DNA of 64,000 bases from Loktanella sp. Alg231-35. GTDB lineage: Bacteria > Pseudomonadota > Alphaproteobacteria > Rhodobacterales > Rhodobacteraceae. Positions 27,493 through 36,458 of the stretch are shown piece after piece. The stretch spans positions 186,018-250,017 of the forward strand of contig NZ_FREV01000002.1 in NCBI RefSeq assembly GCF_900143545.1. The letters run 5' to 3'. The notes under the pieces are model-generated. The model was not told the DNA's origin. It ran no database searches and worked only from the letters and a program-made list of their open reading frames with translations. How positions within the stretch are numbered: the first letter of the stretch is position 1; each line of letters begins with the position of its first letter. The translations under genes and the position numbers were made by a program.

Positions 27493-28089
27493 TCAGGTCG
27501 GCCATACCTCTGCGGGATCACGCGCGGATGCTGCACAAGGTGCATGGCGCGGGCATGTTGTCAGATGATTGTTGATTAACCCTGTCGCCTCCATGAAGGC
27601 ATAAACAATTGTTGGCCCGCAGAACCGGAAACCCGCTTTCTTGAGATCCTTTGAGATCTGCGCAGAGAGCTTCGACTGGGTAGGCATCGTGGCCCGGTCC
27701 GACAGGGTGGTGCGCAGCGGCCTGCCATCCACATAATTCCACAAGAACCGATCAAACCCGACATCTGCTTCGATCTTTTGCCAGGCACGGGCGTTGCCGA
27801 TGGTGGCCTCAATCTTACCTCTGTGGCGGACGATGCCGGGGTTTTTTAGCAGACGCTGCACGTCTTCTTCATCCCAGGTTGCGATTGTATCCGGATCAAA
27901 ACCTGCAAAGGCTTCGCGAAAATTGTTGCGCTTCTTGAGGATCGTGATCCAGGACAAACCCGCCTGAAAACCATCCAATATCAGCTTTTCCCACAAGGCA
28001 CGGCTGTCATACTCGGGCACGCCCCATTCGGTGTCGTGGTAGTCGACATAAATCGGCTCGATCCCGGCCCAGCCACAACGCTCGCTCAT
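27493..28089 (-). CDS. tag: DNA-3-methyladenine glycosylase I
   Basis: Removes 3-methyladenine from alkylated DNA. The 198-residue protein begins with the zinc-ligand segment RCGWAG, has YHDTEWGVP and the helix-hairpin region QAGLSWITILKKR, and the C-terminal NNHLTTCPRH supplies the remaining His and Cys zinc ligands. Length is normal for Tag. Convergent with moaE, 18 bases apart. Confidence 0.95.
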   Translation of the reverse strand: MSERCGWAGIEPIYVDYHDTEWGVPEYDSRALWEKLILDGFQAGLSWITILKKRNNFREAFAGFDPDTIATWDEEDVQRLLKNPGIVRHRGKIEATIGNARAWQKIEADVGFDRFLWNYVDGRPLRTTLSDRATMPTQSKLSAQISKDLKKAGFRFCGPTIVYAFMEATGLINNHLTTCPRHAPCAASARDPAEVWPT

Positions 28090-28156
28090 TTGCTGTCCTT
28101 AACCGTTTGTTAGCCCCGAGTGGGCCATTCTGCTGGGGTCAGTATGGAGCGCCGCA

Positions 28157-28963
28157 ATGCAAAACACCACGCTCAGCCGTGTCGAAATCGAAGATCGGGC
28201 GATTGTCGATCCGCTGGTTTACGCCATGGCGTCGCGCGATAGTGACGTGTTGGATATGGTGCGTGATGCGCTGGCTGCGCGGCGCACACAGCTAGCCTTT
28301 CTGCCCGTGTTCACCACAAACAACCCGCAGACCACTGCCTTTCACGAAGGGCTTGTGCGGCTCACCGATGAAGAGGGGCGGATCATTCCCGCGGCGCATT
28401 TCATGCAGCGGGTTGAAGAAAACGGATTGGGGCGGCAGATCGATTGCGTCATGTTGGAACTGGCGTTTCAATGCCTGCGGTCCCATCCCGAATTGCGGCT
28501 TTCGGTGAATGTGTCTGCCCGTTCTATCGGGGATGGTGAATGGCGGCGCATATTGGATCGTGGTTTGCTGGATCGGGGTCAGCCCGGCGACCGATTGATT
28601 TTTGAGATTAGTGAGACATCAGCGATGCTGCTGCATGAAAACGTGATCCGCTTCATGGCAGAGATGCAGCCAAAGGGTGTGTGTTTTGCGCTAGATGGGT
28701 TCGGGGCGGGGATGACCGCGTTCCGGCATCTCAAGGATTTCTTCTTTGATCTGGTAAAGATCGACAAAAGTTTCGTGCGCGGCATCGACCATGATTCCGA
28801 CAATCAGGTCCTGGCAGAGGCGTTGATCACGGTCGCCCATCAATTTGAGATGTTCGCGGTGGCCGACGGGGTTGAAACAGCAGGCGAGGCCGCTTTCCTG
28901 CGGGGTCTTGGGGTGGATTGCCTGCAAGGCTACCACTTTGGCGTGCCGTCGTTACAGTTGTAG
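28157..28963 (+). CDS. EAL-domain protein, probably catalytically degenerate
   Basis: A 268-residue protein made almost entirely of an EAL fold. The usual EAL signature is FHEGLVR; SVNVSA and EISET keep the metal Asn and Glu, KIDKSF keeps the Lys, but the key DDFGxG is LDGFGAG and the late AEGVET is ADGVET. Loss of the second Asp of DDFG suggests weak or no c-di-GMP hydrolysis, so it may bind the nucleotide or a protein partner instead. No sensor domain or membrane segment is present. Transcribed divergently from tag. Confidence 0.85.
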   Translation: MQNTTLSRVEIEDRAIVDPLVYAMASRDSDVLDMVRDALAARRTQLAFLPVFTTNNPQTTAFHEGLVRLTDEEGRIIPAAHFMQRVEENGLGRQIDCVMLELAFQCLRSHPELRLSVNVSARSIGDGEWRRILDRGLLDRGQPGDRLIFEISETSAMLLHENVIRFMAEMQPKGVCFALDGFGAGMTAFRHLKDFFFDLVKIDKSFVRGIDHDSDNQVLAEALITVAHQFEMFAVADGVETAGEAAFLRGLGVDCLQGYHFGVPSLQL

Positions 28964-29117
28964 ACGGGCCTTTCGTTGCGTCAGGCGTTTGGGGATTTGA
29001 TTTGCCCTGCATCACCCAACCCCTTATGGACCGGGCCAACGGCGTGAGGGCCGCCTTGCACCATGTAGCTGGGAATGGCACCTTTAGGCCAAGGCTTTAA
29101 TCCAAAGGGGACTATCC

Positions 29118-30293
29118 ATGACGAACGTTGTTATCGCATCTGCTGCTCGCACAGCTGTCGGCAGCTTTGGCGGTTCATTCGCAAGCACACCTGCCCACGA
29201 TCTGGGCGCCGCGGTGCTTGAAGCTGTCGTAGAACGCGCCGGTGTCGACAAATCCGAAGTGAGCGAGACAATCCTTGGTCAGGTGCTGACGGCCGCGCAA
29301 GGCCAGAACCCAGCGCGTCAGGCCCACATTAATGCCGGTCTGCCACAAGAATCCGCTGCTTGGGGTATCAACCAGGTATGTGGTTCGGGCCTGCGCGCAG
29401 TGGCGCTGGGCGCACAGCACATCCAACTGGGTGACGCGTCAATCGTTGCCGCTGGCGGCCAAGAAAACATGACGCTCTCGACACATGCCGCACATCTGCG
29501 CGCTGGTCAGAAAATGGGCGATATGAAGTATATCGACACCATGATCCGCGACGGTCTGTGGGATGCGTTCAACAACTACCACATGGGCCAAACTGCTGAA
29601 AACGTAGCAGAAAAATTCCAGATCACCCGCGACATGCAAGATGAATTCGCCGTCGCATCTCAGAACAAGGCCGAAGCCGCGCAAAATGCGGGCCGCTTTG
29701 ATGATGAGATCGCAGCCTATACAGTGAAGACACGCAAGGGCGATATCATCGTCGACAAAGACGAATACATTCGCCACGGCGCCACCATGGAAGCGATGCA
29801 AAAATTGCGCCCTGCTTTCACCAAGGAAGGCTCTGTTACAGCCGCTAACGCATCGGGCCTGAACGACGGTGCGGCAGCCACATTGCTGATGTCCGCAGAT
29901 GAGGCTGAAAAGCGCGGGATTGAACCTTTGGCGCGTATCGCATCCTACGCCACAGCCGGCCTTGACCCGTCCATCATGGGTGTCGGCCCGATCTATGCAT
30001 CCCAAAAAGCGTTGGACAAAGCAGGCTGGTCCGTTGGCGATCTTGACCTGGTCGAAGCCAACGAAGCTTTCGCCGCACAGGCCTGTGCTGTGAACAAAGA
30101 AATGGGTTGGGACCCGGAAATCGTGAACGTGAACGGCGGTGCCATCGCAATTGGCCACCCAATTGGTGCGTCCGGTTGTCGCGTCTTGAACACGCTACTG
30201 TTCGAGATGAAGCGTCGCGGTGCGAAAAAAGGCCTTGCCACATTGTGCATCGGTGGCGGCATGGGTGTCGCACTTTGTGTTGAGCGCCCCTAA
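29118..30293 (+). CDS. phaA: Acetyl-CoA acetyltransferase (beta-ketothiolase)
   Basis: Condenses two acetyl-CoA to acetoacetyl-CoA, first step of polyhydroxybutyrate synthesis. The 391-residue thiolase has the acyl-accepting Cys88 in [25 protein letters not shown] with the active-site His, and the late CIGGGMG cysteine. Preceded by AAAGGGGA. Followed 79 bases on by the acetoacetyl-CoA reductase gene, the phaA-phaB pair. Confidence 0.95.
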   Translation: MTNVVIASAARTAVGSFGGSFASTPAHDLGAAVLEAVVERAGVDKSEVSETILGQVLTAAQGQNPARQAHINAGLPQESAAWGINQVCGSGLRAVALGAQHIQLGDASIVAAGGQENMTLSTHAAHLRAGQKMGDMKYIDTMIRDGLWDAFNNYHMGQTAENVAEKFQITRDMQDEFAVASQNKAEAAQNAGRFDDEIAAYTVKTRKGDIIVDKDEYIRHGATMEAMQKLRPAFTKEGSVTAANASGLNDGAAATLLMSADEAEKRGIEPLARIASYATAGLDPSIMGVGPIYASQKALDKAGWSVGDLDLVEANEAFAAQACAVNKEMGWDPEIVNVNGGAIAIGHPIGASGCRVLNTLLFEMKRRGAKKGLATLCIGGGMGVALCVERP

Positions 30294-30301
30294 GTCATTC
30301 A

Positions 30302-30345
30302 GTAATATTGTTGCGTCCAAGGCGGCGCAACGATAACAACATTAC
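30302..30345. other. Imperfect inverted repeat between phaA and phaB
   Basis: GTAATATTGTT (30302-30312) pairs with AACAACATTAC (30335-30345) apart from one position. It could form an RNA hairpin that protects or partly stops the phaA transcript. No T-run follows it, so simple termination is unlikely. Confidence 0.3.
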
Positions 30346-30372
30346 CAATGCAATTCCTTGAAGGAGAAACTC

Positions 30373-31098
30373 ATGTCCCGTGTTGCACTTGTAACAGGCG
30401 GCTCGCGCGGTATTGGCGCGGCTATTTCCACAGCACTCAAAGACGCGGGCTGCAACGTTGCCGCCACATACGCAGGCAACGATGAAAAGGCCGCGGCCTT
30501 TACTGCAGAAACAGGCATCAAGACGTACAAATGGGACGTCGGCAATTACGAAGCATGCCAAGCTGGCATCGGCCAGATCGAAGCGGACCTTGGCCCGGTT
30601 GAGATTCTGGTGAACAACGCAGGCATCACTCGCGACGCTCCGTTCCACAAGATGACGCCACAGCAGTGGCACGAATGCATCGATACCAACCTTAACGGTG
30701 TGTTCAACATGACGCACAACGTTTGGGGTGGCATGCGTGAACGCAAATTTGGTCGTATCGTGACGATTTCTTCGATCAACGGCCAAAAGGGCCAGTTCGC
30801 GCAAGCCAACTATGCCGCGACAAAGGCGGGCGATATCGGCTTTACCAAGTCGCTGGCACAAGAAGGCGCGCGCGCTGGCATCACGGTAAACATCGTGGCC
30901 CCCGGCTACATCAACACCGAAATGATGAGCACGATCCCAGAAAAAGTGATGAACGAAGTCATCCTGCCGCAGATCCCCGTAGGCCGCCTTGGTGAAGCCT
31001 CTGAGATTGCGCGCGCAGTATGCTTCCTTGCATCCGACGATGCGGGCTTTGTGACAGGGTCAACGCTTTCTGCGAACGGCGGTCAGTACCTGGTCTAA
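30373..31098 (+). CDS. phaB: Acetoacetyl-CoA reductase
   Basis: NADPH-dependent SDR making (R)-3-hydroxybutyryl-CoA for polyhydroxybutyrate. The 241-residue protein has TGGSRGIG (8-15), NNAGIT (81-86), Ser134, and the YAATK active-site pair Tyr147/Lys151, and the PhaB-typical NVWGGM segment. Start at 30373 is set by AAGGAG at 30361-30366; the upstream in-frame ATG at 30358 overlaps that site. Followed by a clear terminator. Confidence 0.95.
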   Translation: MSRVALVTGGSRGIGAAISTALKDAGCNVAATYAGNDEKAAAFTAETGIKTYKWDVGNYEACQAGIGQIEADLGPVEILVNNAGITRDAPFHKMTPQQWHECIDTNLNGVFNMTHNVWGGMRERKFGRIVTISSINGQKGQFAQANYAATKAGDIGFTKSLAQEGARAGITVNIVAPGYINTEMMSTIPEKVMNEVILPQIPVGRLGEASEIARAVCFLASDDAGFVTGSTLSANGGQYLV

Positions 31099-31121
31099 GC
31101 CGAGCTGACGGACAGTTAAGT

Positions 31122-31153
31122 AAGGGCCCCGCTGATCAGGCGTGGCCCTTTTT
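31122..31153 (+). terminator. Rho-independent terminator after phaB
   Basis: AAGGGCC (31122-31128) pairs with GGCCCTT (31144-31150), followed by a run of five T residues; placed 23 bases after the phaB stop. Confidence 0.8.
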
Positions 31154-31199
31154 CGTTCAGCGACAGGTATCGCCCCAGCTAAATTTTCAACGGTAAAGT

Positions 31200-31430
31200 G
31201 TGAACCAACAACAGGCGCATCAGGAAATCGAACTGCGGTTTTTGGCGACCCTGCGAGTTACCGATTTTGGCCGCGATGACGTCGATGTCCCGACCCACTT
31301 TGTCTGCCAGCAAGGCAACGTAAAGCGCCCGCATATCGCGGCATTCGAGGCGTGGGTGCTAGAGGAAATCCAGACGTCCAAGAAACTCGCTGAAGGACGG
31401 CGCTTGATTCGCGCGGATGATTTGCTCTGA
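31200..31430 (+). CDS. Small hypothetical protein
   Basis: A 76-residue frame from a GTG at 31200, hydrophilic, with a helical second half (FEAWVLEEIQTSKKLAEGRRL). It lies alone between the phaB terminator and the convergent YdcH-like gene. The composition looks protein-like, but no ribosome site is evident and I recognise no family, so it may not be a gene. Confidence 0.3.
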   Translation: MNQQQAHQEIELRFLATLRVTDFGRDDVDVPTHFVCQQGNVKRPHIAAFEAWVLEEIQTSKKLAEGRRLIRADDLL

Positions 31431-31465
31431 CAGCGTCATCCGCCGCCAGAGCGATAGGATCTGTG

Positions 31466-31633
31466 CTAGTGTGTGCTCAGGCGCGTAATTTCTTCCTTGA
31501 GCATCAGCTTTTGCTTCTTAAGTTTCGCAATTTCGATGTCGTCTGATGCGGGGCTCCGCTGCATCACTTCGACATGCTCCGAGAGGGATTGGTGTTTCTT
31601 CTTCAGTTCCTGCAAATGCGAACTCAAGCTCAT
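31466..31633 (-). CDS. YdcH/DUF465-family small protein
   Basis: A 55-residue, almost fully helical protein (MSLSSHLQELKKKHQSL, then a Lys-rich KLKKQKLMLKEEI) matching the short DUF465/YdcH family common in alphaproteobacteria. I choose the ATG at 31633 because GGAGGAC lies just ahead and family members begin here. Function unknown. Confidence 0.8.
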   Translation of the reverse strand: MSLSSHLQELKKKHQSLSEHVEVMQRSPASDDIEIAKLKKQKLMLKEEITRLSTH

Positions 31634-31752
31634 GGTCGTCCTCCTGTCGGTTTTGGATGTTTTTGATTGCACCACATCCGCCCCGTTCTGTCACGCCGCA
31701 GGGCAGCAATTCGGTGCGTGACCAATCGTCGCGCGCAGAAGTTGCCAATTCG

Positions 31753-32508
31753 TTAAGGCCAGATGGGCAATTCGCCGCCGCTGCGCAAAACGGCGCGCAC
31801 GTCCGGAGTATAGCTTTCCTGATCGTCGCTATGCGCCGCACCTTCGTGCATGATCAGTGTCGGCGCCATCCGAAACGCGGCGCGCCCTTCCTGCCGTGCC
31901 TGTAGCAGGAAAAGCTCGGGTGCTTTGCCCGCCCGTCCGGCAATAGGCCGCACGATGACCGCACCTAAGCGCCCCTCAAGTGCGCCCAGCACCTCTGGCA
32001 GCCGCTCTATGCGTTGGATCATCGTCAGATAGCCGCGTGGCCCAACGCGGCGCGCACCGATCTGCAACCAATCGGTCAGCGGCGTGTCACCGCCCAATGC
32101 CAGATCGCGTCCTTGATTTGTTGCTGCTGTTCCCGCGCTGCGATCAAAGTAAGGGGGGTTCATGATAACGTGTCTAAATCGCTGCTGGCGCAGGTCGGCT
32201 GGCAATGTGCGCAGGTCCGAATGGACAACCGTGAAATCGGCACCGTTTTCACGGGCGTTCAGTTCTCCAAGGGCTGCATATTCAGCTTGAAGTTCAACCC
32301 CTGTGACCTGAATGTCGGGTACCCGCGCCGCAAGGCACAGTGACGCGACGCCCACACCGCAGCCCAATTCCAGCACTGTATCGCCTTGTTTTGCTGGTGT
32401 CGCTGCTGCCAACAACACCGGATCGACGCCGGCGCGATACCCCTTGCGTGGTTGAAACACGCGAATTCTCCCACCGAGAAAGTCATCGCAGGAATAATCG
32501 TCAGTCAC
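31753..32508 (-). CDS. tRNA1(Val) (adenine37-N6)-methyltransferase family (TrmN6/YfiC-like)
   Basis: A 251-residue AdoMet-dependent methyltransferase. The SAM-binding loop is LELGCGVGVASLCLA, and the catalytic N6-adenine motif is NPPYF. The short DDFLGGRIRVFQPRKGYRAG lead matches the TrmN6 group. The GTG at 32508 (MTDDYSCDD) is my preferred start; an ATG at 32526 is possible. It overlaps the upstream DUF2007 gene by eight bases. COG4123 also contains other adenine-N6 methyltransferases, so the exact target is less sure than the family. Confidence 0.85.
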   Translation of the reverse strand: MTDDYSCDDFLGGRIRVFQPRKGYRAGVDPVLLAAATPAKQGDTVLELGCGVGVASLCLAARVPDIQVTGVELQAEYAALGELNARENGADFTVVHSDLRTLPADLRQQRFRHVIMNPPYFDRSAGTAATNQGRDLALGGDTPLTDWLQIGARRVGPRGYLTMIQRIERLPEVLGALEGRLGAVIVRPIAGRAGKAPELFLLQARQEGRAAFRMAPTLIMHEGAAHSDDQESYTPDVRAVLRSGGELPIWP

Positions 32509-32719
32509 GGCCCAAATCAATCTCACCGTCGCGCATCACGGCCTCTGCCATGAACAAATCGCGGTCAAGCACCATCAACCGGCGCGGCATTATGCCTATG
32601 CTACCTTCAAGGACGCTCATGTTTACGTCGAAGGCGAACCAGTCTATACCCTCGCTGTCCAGCAGGGCGGTTGCAAAGGCAAGGACAGTCGGGTCGTTGG
32701 TGCGCAAAAGCTCTTTCAT
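32501..32719 (-). CDS. DUF2007-family small protein
   Basis: A 72-residue protein beginning MKELLRTNDPTVLAFATALL and containing the short beta-strand pair typical of DUF2007, a putative signal-transducing domain of unknown role. Start is the ATG at 32719. Overlaps trmN6, and is divergent from the polyprenyl synthase gene. This gene pair with trmN6 and a polyprenyl synthase is common in Rhodobacteraceae. Confidence 0.8.
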   Translation of the reverse strand: MKELLRTNDPTVLAFATALLDSEGIDWFAFDVNMSVLEGSIGIMPRRLMVLDRDLFMAEAVMRDGEIDLGRD

Positions 32720-32747
32720 AACCAAGACCTAAGACGCCGCATTCCGG

Positions 32748-33773
32748 ATGTCTATTCACATGACGGAAACTTCAATGAGCCTTGATACCGCAGCGACCAA
32801 ACCGCACGAGAAACTGGCTGCGGCCTTGGCGGATGATCTGGCAGCGGTGAACGATCTGATTCGCGAAAGGATGGCCTCGGAGCACGCCCCGCGCATCCCC
32901 GAAGTGACAGCACATCTGGTCGAGGCAGGTGGCAAACGTCTGCGCCCGATGCTGACTTTGGCTGCGGCACGGATGTGTGGCTATGACGGCCCCTATCATG
33001 TGCATCTGGCGGCCACGGTTGAATTTATTCACACGGCGACCTTGCTGCATGATGATGTGGTCGACGAAAGCAGTCAAAGGCGCGGGCGTCCGACGGCGAA
33101 CCTGCTGTGGGACAACACGTCGAGCGTGCTGGTCGGTGACTATCTGTTCGCCCGGTCCTTTCAGTTGATGGTTGAGACGGGCTCGATGCGCGTGCTTGAT
33201 ATTCTGGCCAATGCGGCGGCGACTATTGCCGAGGGCGAAGTGCTTCAATTGACGGCTGCCAGTGATCTGGCCACGACAGAGGCGATTTATTTGCAAGTTG
33301 TGCGCGGTAAGACCGCGGCGTTGTTCTCGGCGGCCATGGAGGTCGGCGGTGAAATTGCAAACCAGGATAGGACGACCAAACAGGCACTTTATGATTATGG
33401 GGATGCGCTCGGCATCTCATTCCAGATAGTTGATGACCTGCTGGACTACGGTGGCACGAAGGCCACAGGCAAAAATGTGGGCGATGATTTCCGCGAACGC
33501 AAGCTGACCTTGCCAGTGATCCGCGCCATTGCGGCGGCGGATGCAGAAGAACGTGCGTTCTGGGTGCGCACGATTGAAAAAGGTCGGCAAGAGGACGGCG
33601 ATCTGGACCGCGCGATCAGCCTACTGGCGAAGTATCAAACGATGGAAAGCACGCGCGATAACGCGCTGGCTTGGGCCGAAAAGGCGAAATCAGCGTTGGA
33701 TGCGGTGCCGGATCACCCGCTTAAGCAAATGCTGATTGATTTGGCGGATTACGTGGTGGCGCGTGTCACCTGA
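32748..33773 (+). CDS. Polyprenyl diphosphate synthase (ubiquinone side chain)
   Basis: A trans-prenyltransferase of up to 341 residues that would extend farnesyl diphosphate with isopentenyl units for the quinone tail. It has the two Asp-rich motifs LLHDDVVDES and DDLLDYGG, plus GGKRLRPML and RGKTAALFSAA. Octaprenyl or decaprenyl product length cannot be read reliably; decaprenyl is usual in this group. The start may instead be at 32775 (MSLDTAATK), which has GGAAAC ahead; the first ATG at 32748 has no clear ribosome site. Confidence 0.9.
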   Translation: MSIHMTETSMSLDTAATKPHEKLAAALADDLAAVNDLIRERMASEHAPRIPEVTAHLVEAGGKRLRPMLTLAAARMCGYDGPYHVHLAATVEFIHTATLLHDDVVDESSQRRGRPTANLLWDNTSSVLVGDYLFARSFQLMVETGSMRVLDILANAAATIAEGEVLQLTAASDLATTEAIYLQVVRGKTAALFSAAMEVGGEIANQDRTTKQALYDYGDALGISFQIVDDLLDYGGTKATGKNVGDDFRERKLTLPVIRAIAAADAEERAFWVRTIEKGRQEDGDLDRAISLLAKYQTMESTRDNALAWAEKAKSALDAVPDHPLKQMLIDLADYVVARVT

Positions 33774-33778
33774 TGAAA

Positions 33779-33804
33779 TTGGGCCGCCCAAACGGGCGGC
33801 CCAA
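33779..33804. terminator. Bidirectional terminator
   Basis: Perfect 11-base stem TTGGGCCGCCC / GGGCGGCCCAA with loop AAAC, between the convergent polyprenyl synthase and dctP genes. The flanks have AATT rather than long T runs, but the stem is strong on either strand. Confidence 0.75.
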
Positions 33805-33809
33805 TTCGC

Positions 33810-34844
33810 TCATTCTGCTGCGCGGTTGTCGGCCACTGCCGTCTGTGCCGCCGCGACCAGTGCCGCACCATCATAGCCTTTGGTATCCATCTCAGCGATC
33901 CAGGCGGTGGTCACATCCGCACCTAGCGCCATGATCCGCGCCGTTTCGGCCTCTGACAGCTCGGCAATCTCGTTGCCGTCAGCTGCCATCAGGTCGCGGC
34001 CCACTACGTCGCCGGTGTCATGGGCGCTGCCCGCCCATTTGCTGGCCATCATGCCAGAATTGGCATCGATGATGGCGCGCAAATCCTCGGGCATGCCTTC
34101 ATAAACATCCTTGTTCATCGCCCAAATGAAATACAGGTTATAAAGCGCCTGATCACCGGCCACATCCGTGTGACTGTCCGTCAGTTCATTCAGCTTCAGG
34201 GACGGCGACATTTCCCATGTGATCACGCCGCCATCAACAACGCCCTTGGATAAGGCTTCGGGGAATTGTGGGACGGGCATGCCGATGGGTGTCGCACCCA
34301 ACTCTTCCAGCAGCAGGGTCGCCGGGCGCGATGGACCGCGCAGCTTAAGGCCTGCAAAATCCTCAACGGTTTCCACGGATGCGCCCCGTTTGTGAACAAT
34401 GCCGGGACCATGCATGTGGGCCGCGATAAGGTGGACATCAGCGAAATCATCCATCAGGAATTCTTGGGTGAATTGCCATGCGGCGGCACTTGCCTCTTCG
34501 CCTGACTTGGTTGTCATGAAGGGCAATTCCATCGCTTCGGCTTCCGGGAAACGATTTGGCTGATAACCGGGGATCACCCAGCCGCCGTCGATCGCACCGT
34601 CACGGATCAGATCGTATTGGTTGGGTGCCGCACCACCGAGCTGCATGAAGGGGTAAAGCTCGACCTTGATACGGCCCTCGGATTGTTCCTCGATGGCGTC
34701 AGCCCAGGGCTGCATGAAATAGGTGGGGTTGGCGCTGGCGGGCGACACAAAATGCTGAAAGCGCAATGTGACCTCTTGGGCCAACGCAGAGGTGGCAGAC
34801 AAGCCAAAGACAGCCGCAAAGGCGGCAGATTTCAAGATGTGCAT
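33810..34844 (-). CDS. TRAP transporter solute-binding protein (DctP family), orphan
   Basis: A 344-residue periplasmic protein with signal peptide (MHILKSAAFAAVFGLSATSALAQ, cleavage likely after AQ). The DctP fold is shown by LRFQHFVSPAS at the start, PFMQLGGAAPNQYD, the substrate-arginine segment KLRGPSRPAT and the VVDGGVITWEMSP region. It would bind an organic acid or related small molecule. The membrane subunits DctQ and DctM are not adjacent, so it must share a permease encoded elsewhere or act as a sensor. Start at 34844 is picked for AAAGGA at proper spacing. Confidence 0.9.
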   Translation of the reverse strand: MHILKSAAFAAVFGLSATSALAQEVTLRFQHFVSPASANPTYFMQPWADAIEEQSEGRIKVELYPFMQLGGAAPNQYDLIRDGAIDGGWVIPGYQPNRFPEAEAMELPFMTTKSGEEASAAAWQFTQEFLMDDFADVHLIAAHMHGPGIVHKRGASVETVEDFAGLKLRGPSRPATLLLEELGATPIGMPVPQFPEALSKGVVDGGVITWEMSPSLKLNELTDSHTDVAGDQALYNLYFIWAMNKDVYEGMPEDLRAIIDANSGMMASKWAGSAHDTGDVVGRDLMAADGNEIAELSEAETARIMALGADVTTAWIAEMDTKGYDGAALVAAAQTAVADNRAAE

Positions 34845-34976
34845 AGCAAGCATCCTTTTCGTCGGAAGTTGGGGGGAAAGGCGTCACCGCTAGCGACACA
34901 TTTGATATAGGGAAGCGCCCGCTTAGTTGCAAGTCATTCGCAAGAGGGGAAATCGCGGGTGAATTTCCCTCCTGAG

Positions 34977-35789
34977 TTAGACGCCATATGTGGGGTGAAA
35001 CTTGCCAGTTTGTGACAATGTAAAGACTTCACAGCCATCCGCCGTGATACCTATTGAATGCTCAAACTGGGCAGACAGTGATTTATCACGGGTCACGGCG
35101 GTCCAGTCATCGGCCAGAACCTTTGTTTCAGGGCGGCCCAGATTGATCATCGGCTCAATGGTAAAGAACATCCCTTCCTCAAGCCGGGCACCAGTGCCGG
35201 GGCGACCGTAGTGCAGCACATTGGGCGGGGCGTGAAATACGCGGCCCAATCCATGCCCGCAGAAATCGCGCACGACTGACATGCGGTGGCTTTCGGCAAA
35301 CAGCTGAATGGCATGGCCGATATCGCCAAAGGTATTGCCCGGCTTTGCCGCCTCAATCCCCTTCATCAGGGCATCATGGGTGACCTCGATCAACCGCTCT
35401 GCCTTGCGCGACGGAGCGCCCGCAACATACATGCGGCTGGTGTCGCCAAACCATCCATCGACAATGACGGTGACATCAATATTCAGGATATCGCCTGACT
35501 TGAGCTTTTTGTCGCCCGGAATGCCGTGACAGACCACGTGATTGACCGAAATACAGCTCGCATGCTGATAGCCCTTATAACCAATAGTGGCAGAGGTCGC
35601 ACCCGCCTCATCAACCATCTGGGTGATCAGACGGTCGATCTCTCCGGTGGATTGGCCGGGAAAGACATGTTCAGCGATACTATCAAGGATCTGCGCGGCC
35701 AGCGCGCCCGCTTTCGCCATACCGGCAAAATCGTCTGGTTGATAAAGGCGGATGCCATCTTTGGTCAGGTGGGCTTTGTTCGTTTCCAC
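34977..35789 (-). CDS. map: Type I methionine aminopeptidase
   Basis: Removes the initiator Met from nascent proteins. The 270-residue protein has the substrate His in VVCHGIPGD, metal ligands in NIDVTVIVDGWFGDTSRM (two Asp), HGLGRVFHAPP (His), FTIEPM (Glu) and QFEHSIGI (Glu), all in family order. I use the GTG at 35789 (METNKAHL) because AAAGGA precedes it; a frame from 35822 reads into poor sequence. Upstream on the same strand lies the remnant of sfsA. Confidence 0.93.
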   Translation of the reverse strand: METNKAHLTKDGIRLYQPDDFAGMAKAGALAAQILDSIAEHVFPGQSTGEIDRLITQMVDEAGATSATIGYKGYQHASCISVNHVVCHGIPGDKKLKSGDILNIDVTVIVDGWFGDTSRMYVAGAPSRKAERLIEVTHDALMKGIEAAKPGNTFGDIGHAIQLFAESHRMSVVRDFCGHGLGRVFHAPPNVLHYGRPGTGARLEEGMFFTIEPMINLGRPETKVLADDWTAVTRDKSLSAQFEHSIGITADGCEVFTLSQTGKFHPTYGV

Positions 35790-35843
35790 GGGGCCGTGTC
35801 CTTTTGCTGTTAACGGGCACATAGGTGAAAACCGCGATGAGTT

Positions 35844-36152
35844 CTAGGCCCGGAAAGGGAGTGGTTTGCCCAATGTGATCGCCCGCGGGCTGATCTGACA
35901 AGCCTGCGCCAGCACGGTGACACCGGCCGCCGCTGCCTGATCAAAGGCTGCTTTGTAGGTCGGGTCGATATCGCTGGCCAAAGTGAACTCTGCACAATCG
36001 GTCCGTTGCACCAGATAGAACATGACCGCGGGATGCCCCTCTGCAACCATCTGCGCCAGTTCGGCCAGATGTTTGGCCCCTCGCGTGGTCACACTGTCGG
36101 GGAATTCCGCCAGACCTTTGGTGCCGGGATAGGGTAACACTTTTGACTTCAA
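35844..36152 (-). pseudogene. sfsA: sfsA, C-terminal part (gene split by the EPS island)
   Basis: Up to 102 residues matching only the end of SfsA, a sugar-fermentation-stimulation nuclease-like protein normally near 235 residues. The recognisable part runs from GLAEFPDSVTTRGAKHLAEL through QRTDCAEFTLASDIDP to the stop. Upstream of about 36150 the frame no longer resembles SfsA. The first 15 SfsA codons are found 16.7 kb away at 52853-52897 on the same strand, so the gene was interrupted and its middle lost. A TTG could start translation, but a functional product is unlikely. Confidence 0.8.
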
Positions 36153-36458
36153 CTTGGCTTTGTTGCCCTTGCCATCGATCAGAAGATTCCGTGGGTTCTT
36201 GGAGCTACAATAAGATAGGCTTACGTTCAGTGATCACTGGCGTCGACACAAGGTACTGAAGTCCGGCACTGCCCAATCCAACCCAACTAACCGCGGCAAG
36301 CTCTGGAGGAGCCCGGTTGTATGGCAATTGGTGCAACAAATCCGTTCGAATACACCTATTGGTCTTTAAAAATATCCTTTTGAATACATGACCAACCCTT
36401 TGCCACATTAGTCGCTTCGCAGCATTCGGTTACGCCTCTTTATCAAAGGAGTGACCTT
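36153..36458. other. Left edge of the island, no gene
   Basis: About 300 bases without a convincing gene. A perfect 12-base palindrome CAGTGATCACTG lies at 36228-36239. The end has AAGGAG ahead of algF. Presumably contains the algF promoter. Confidence 0.4.

Noticed and set aside
29439..30158. 239-residue minus-strand frame opposite phaA
   Set aside because: Overlap artefact of GC-rich coding sequence; no ribosome site and no family resemblance.
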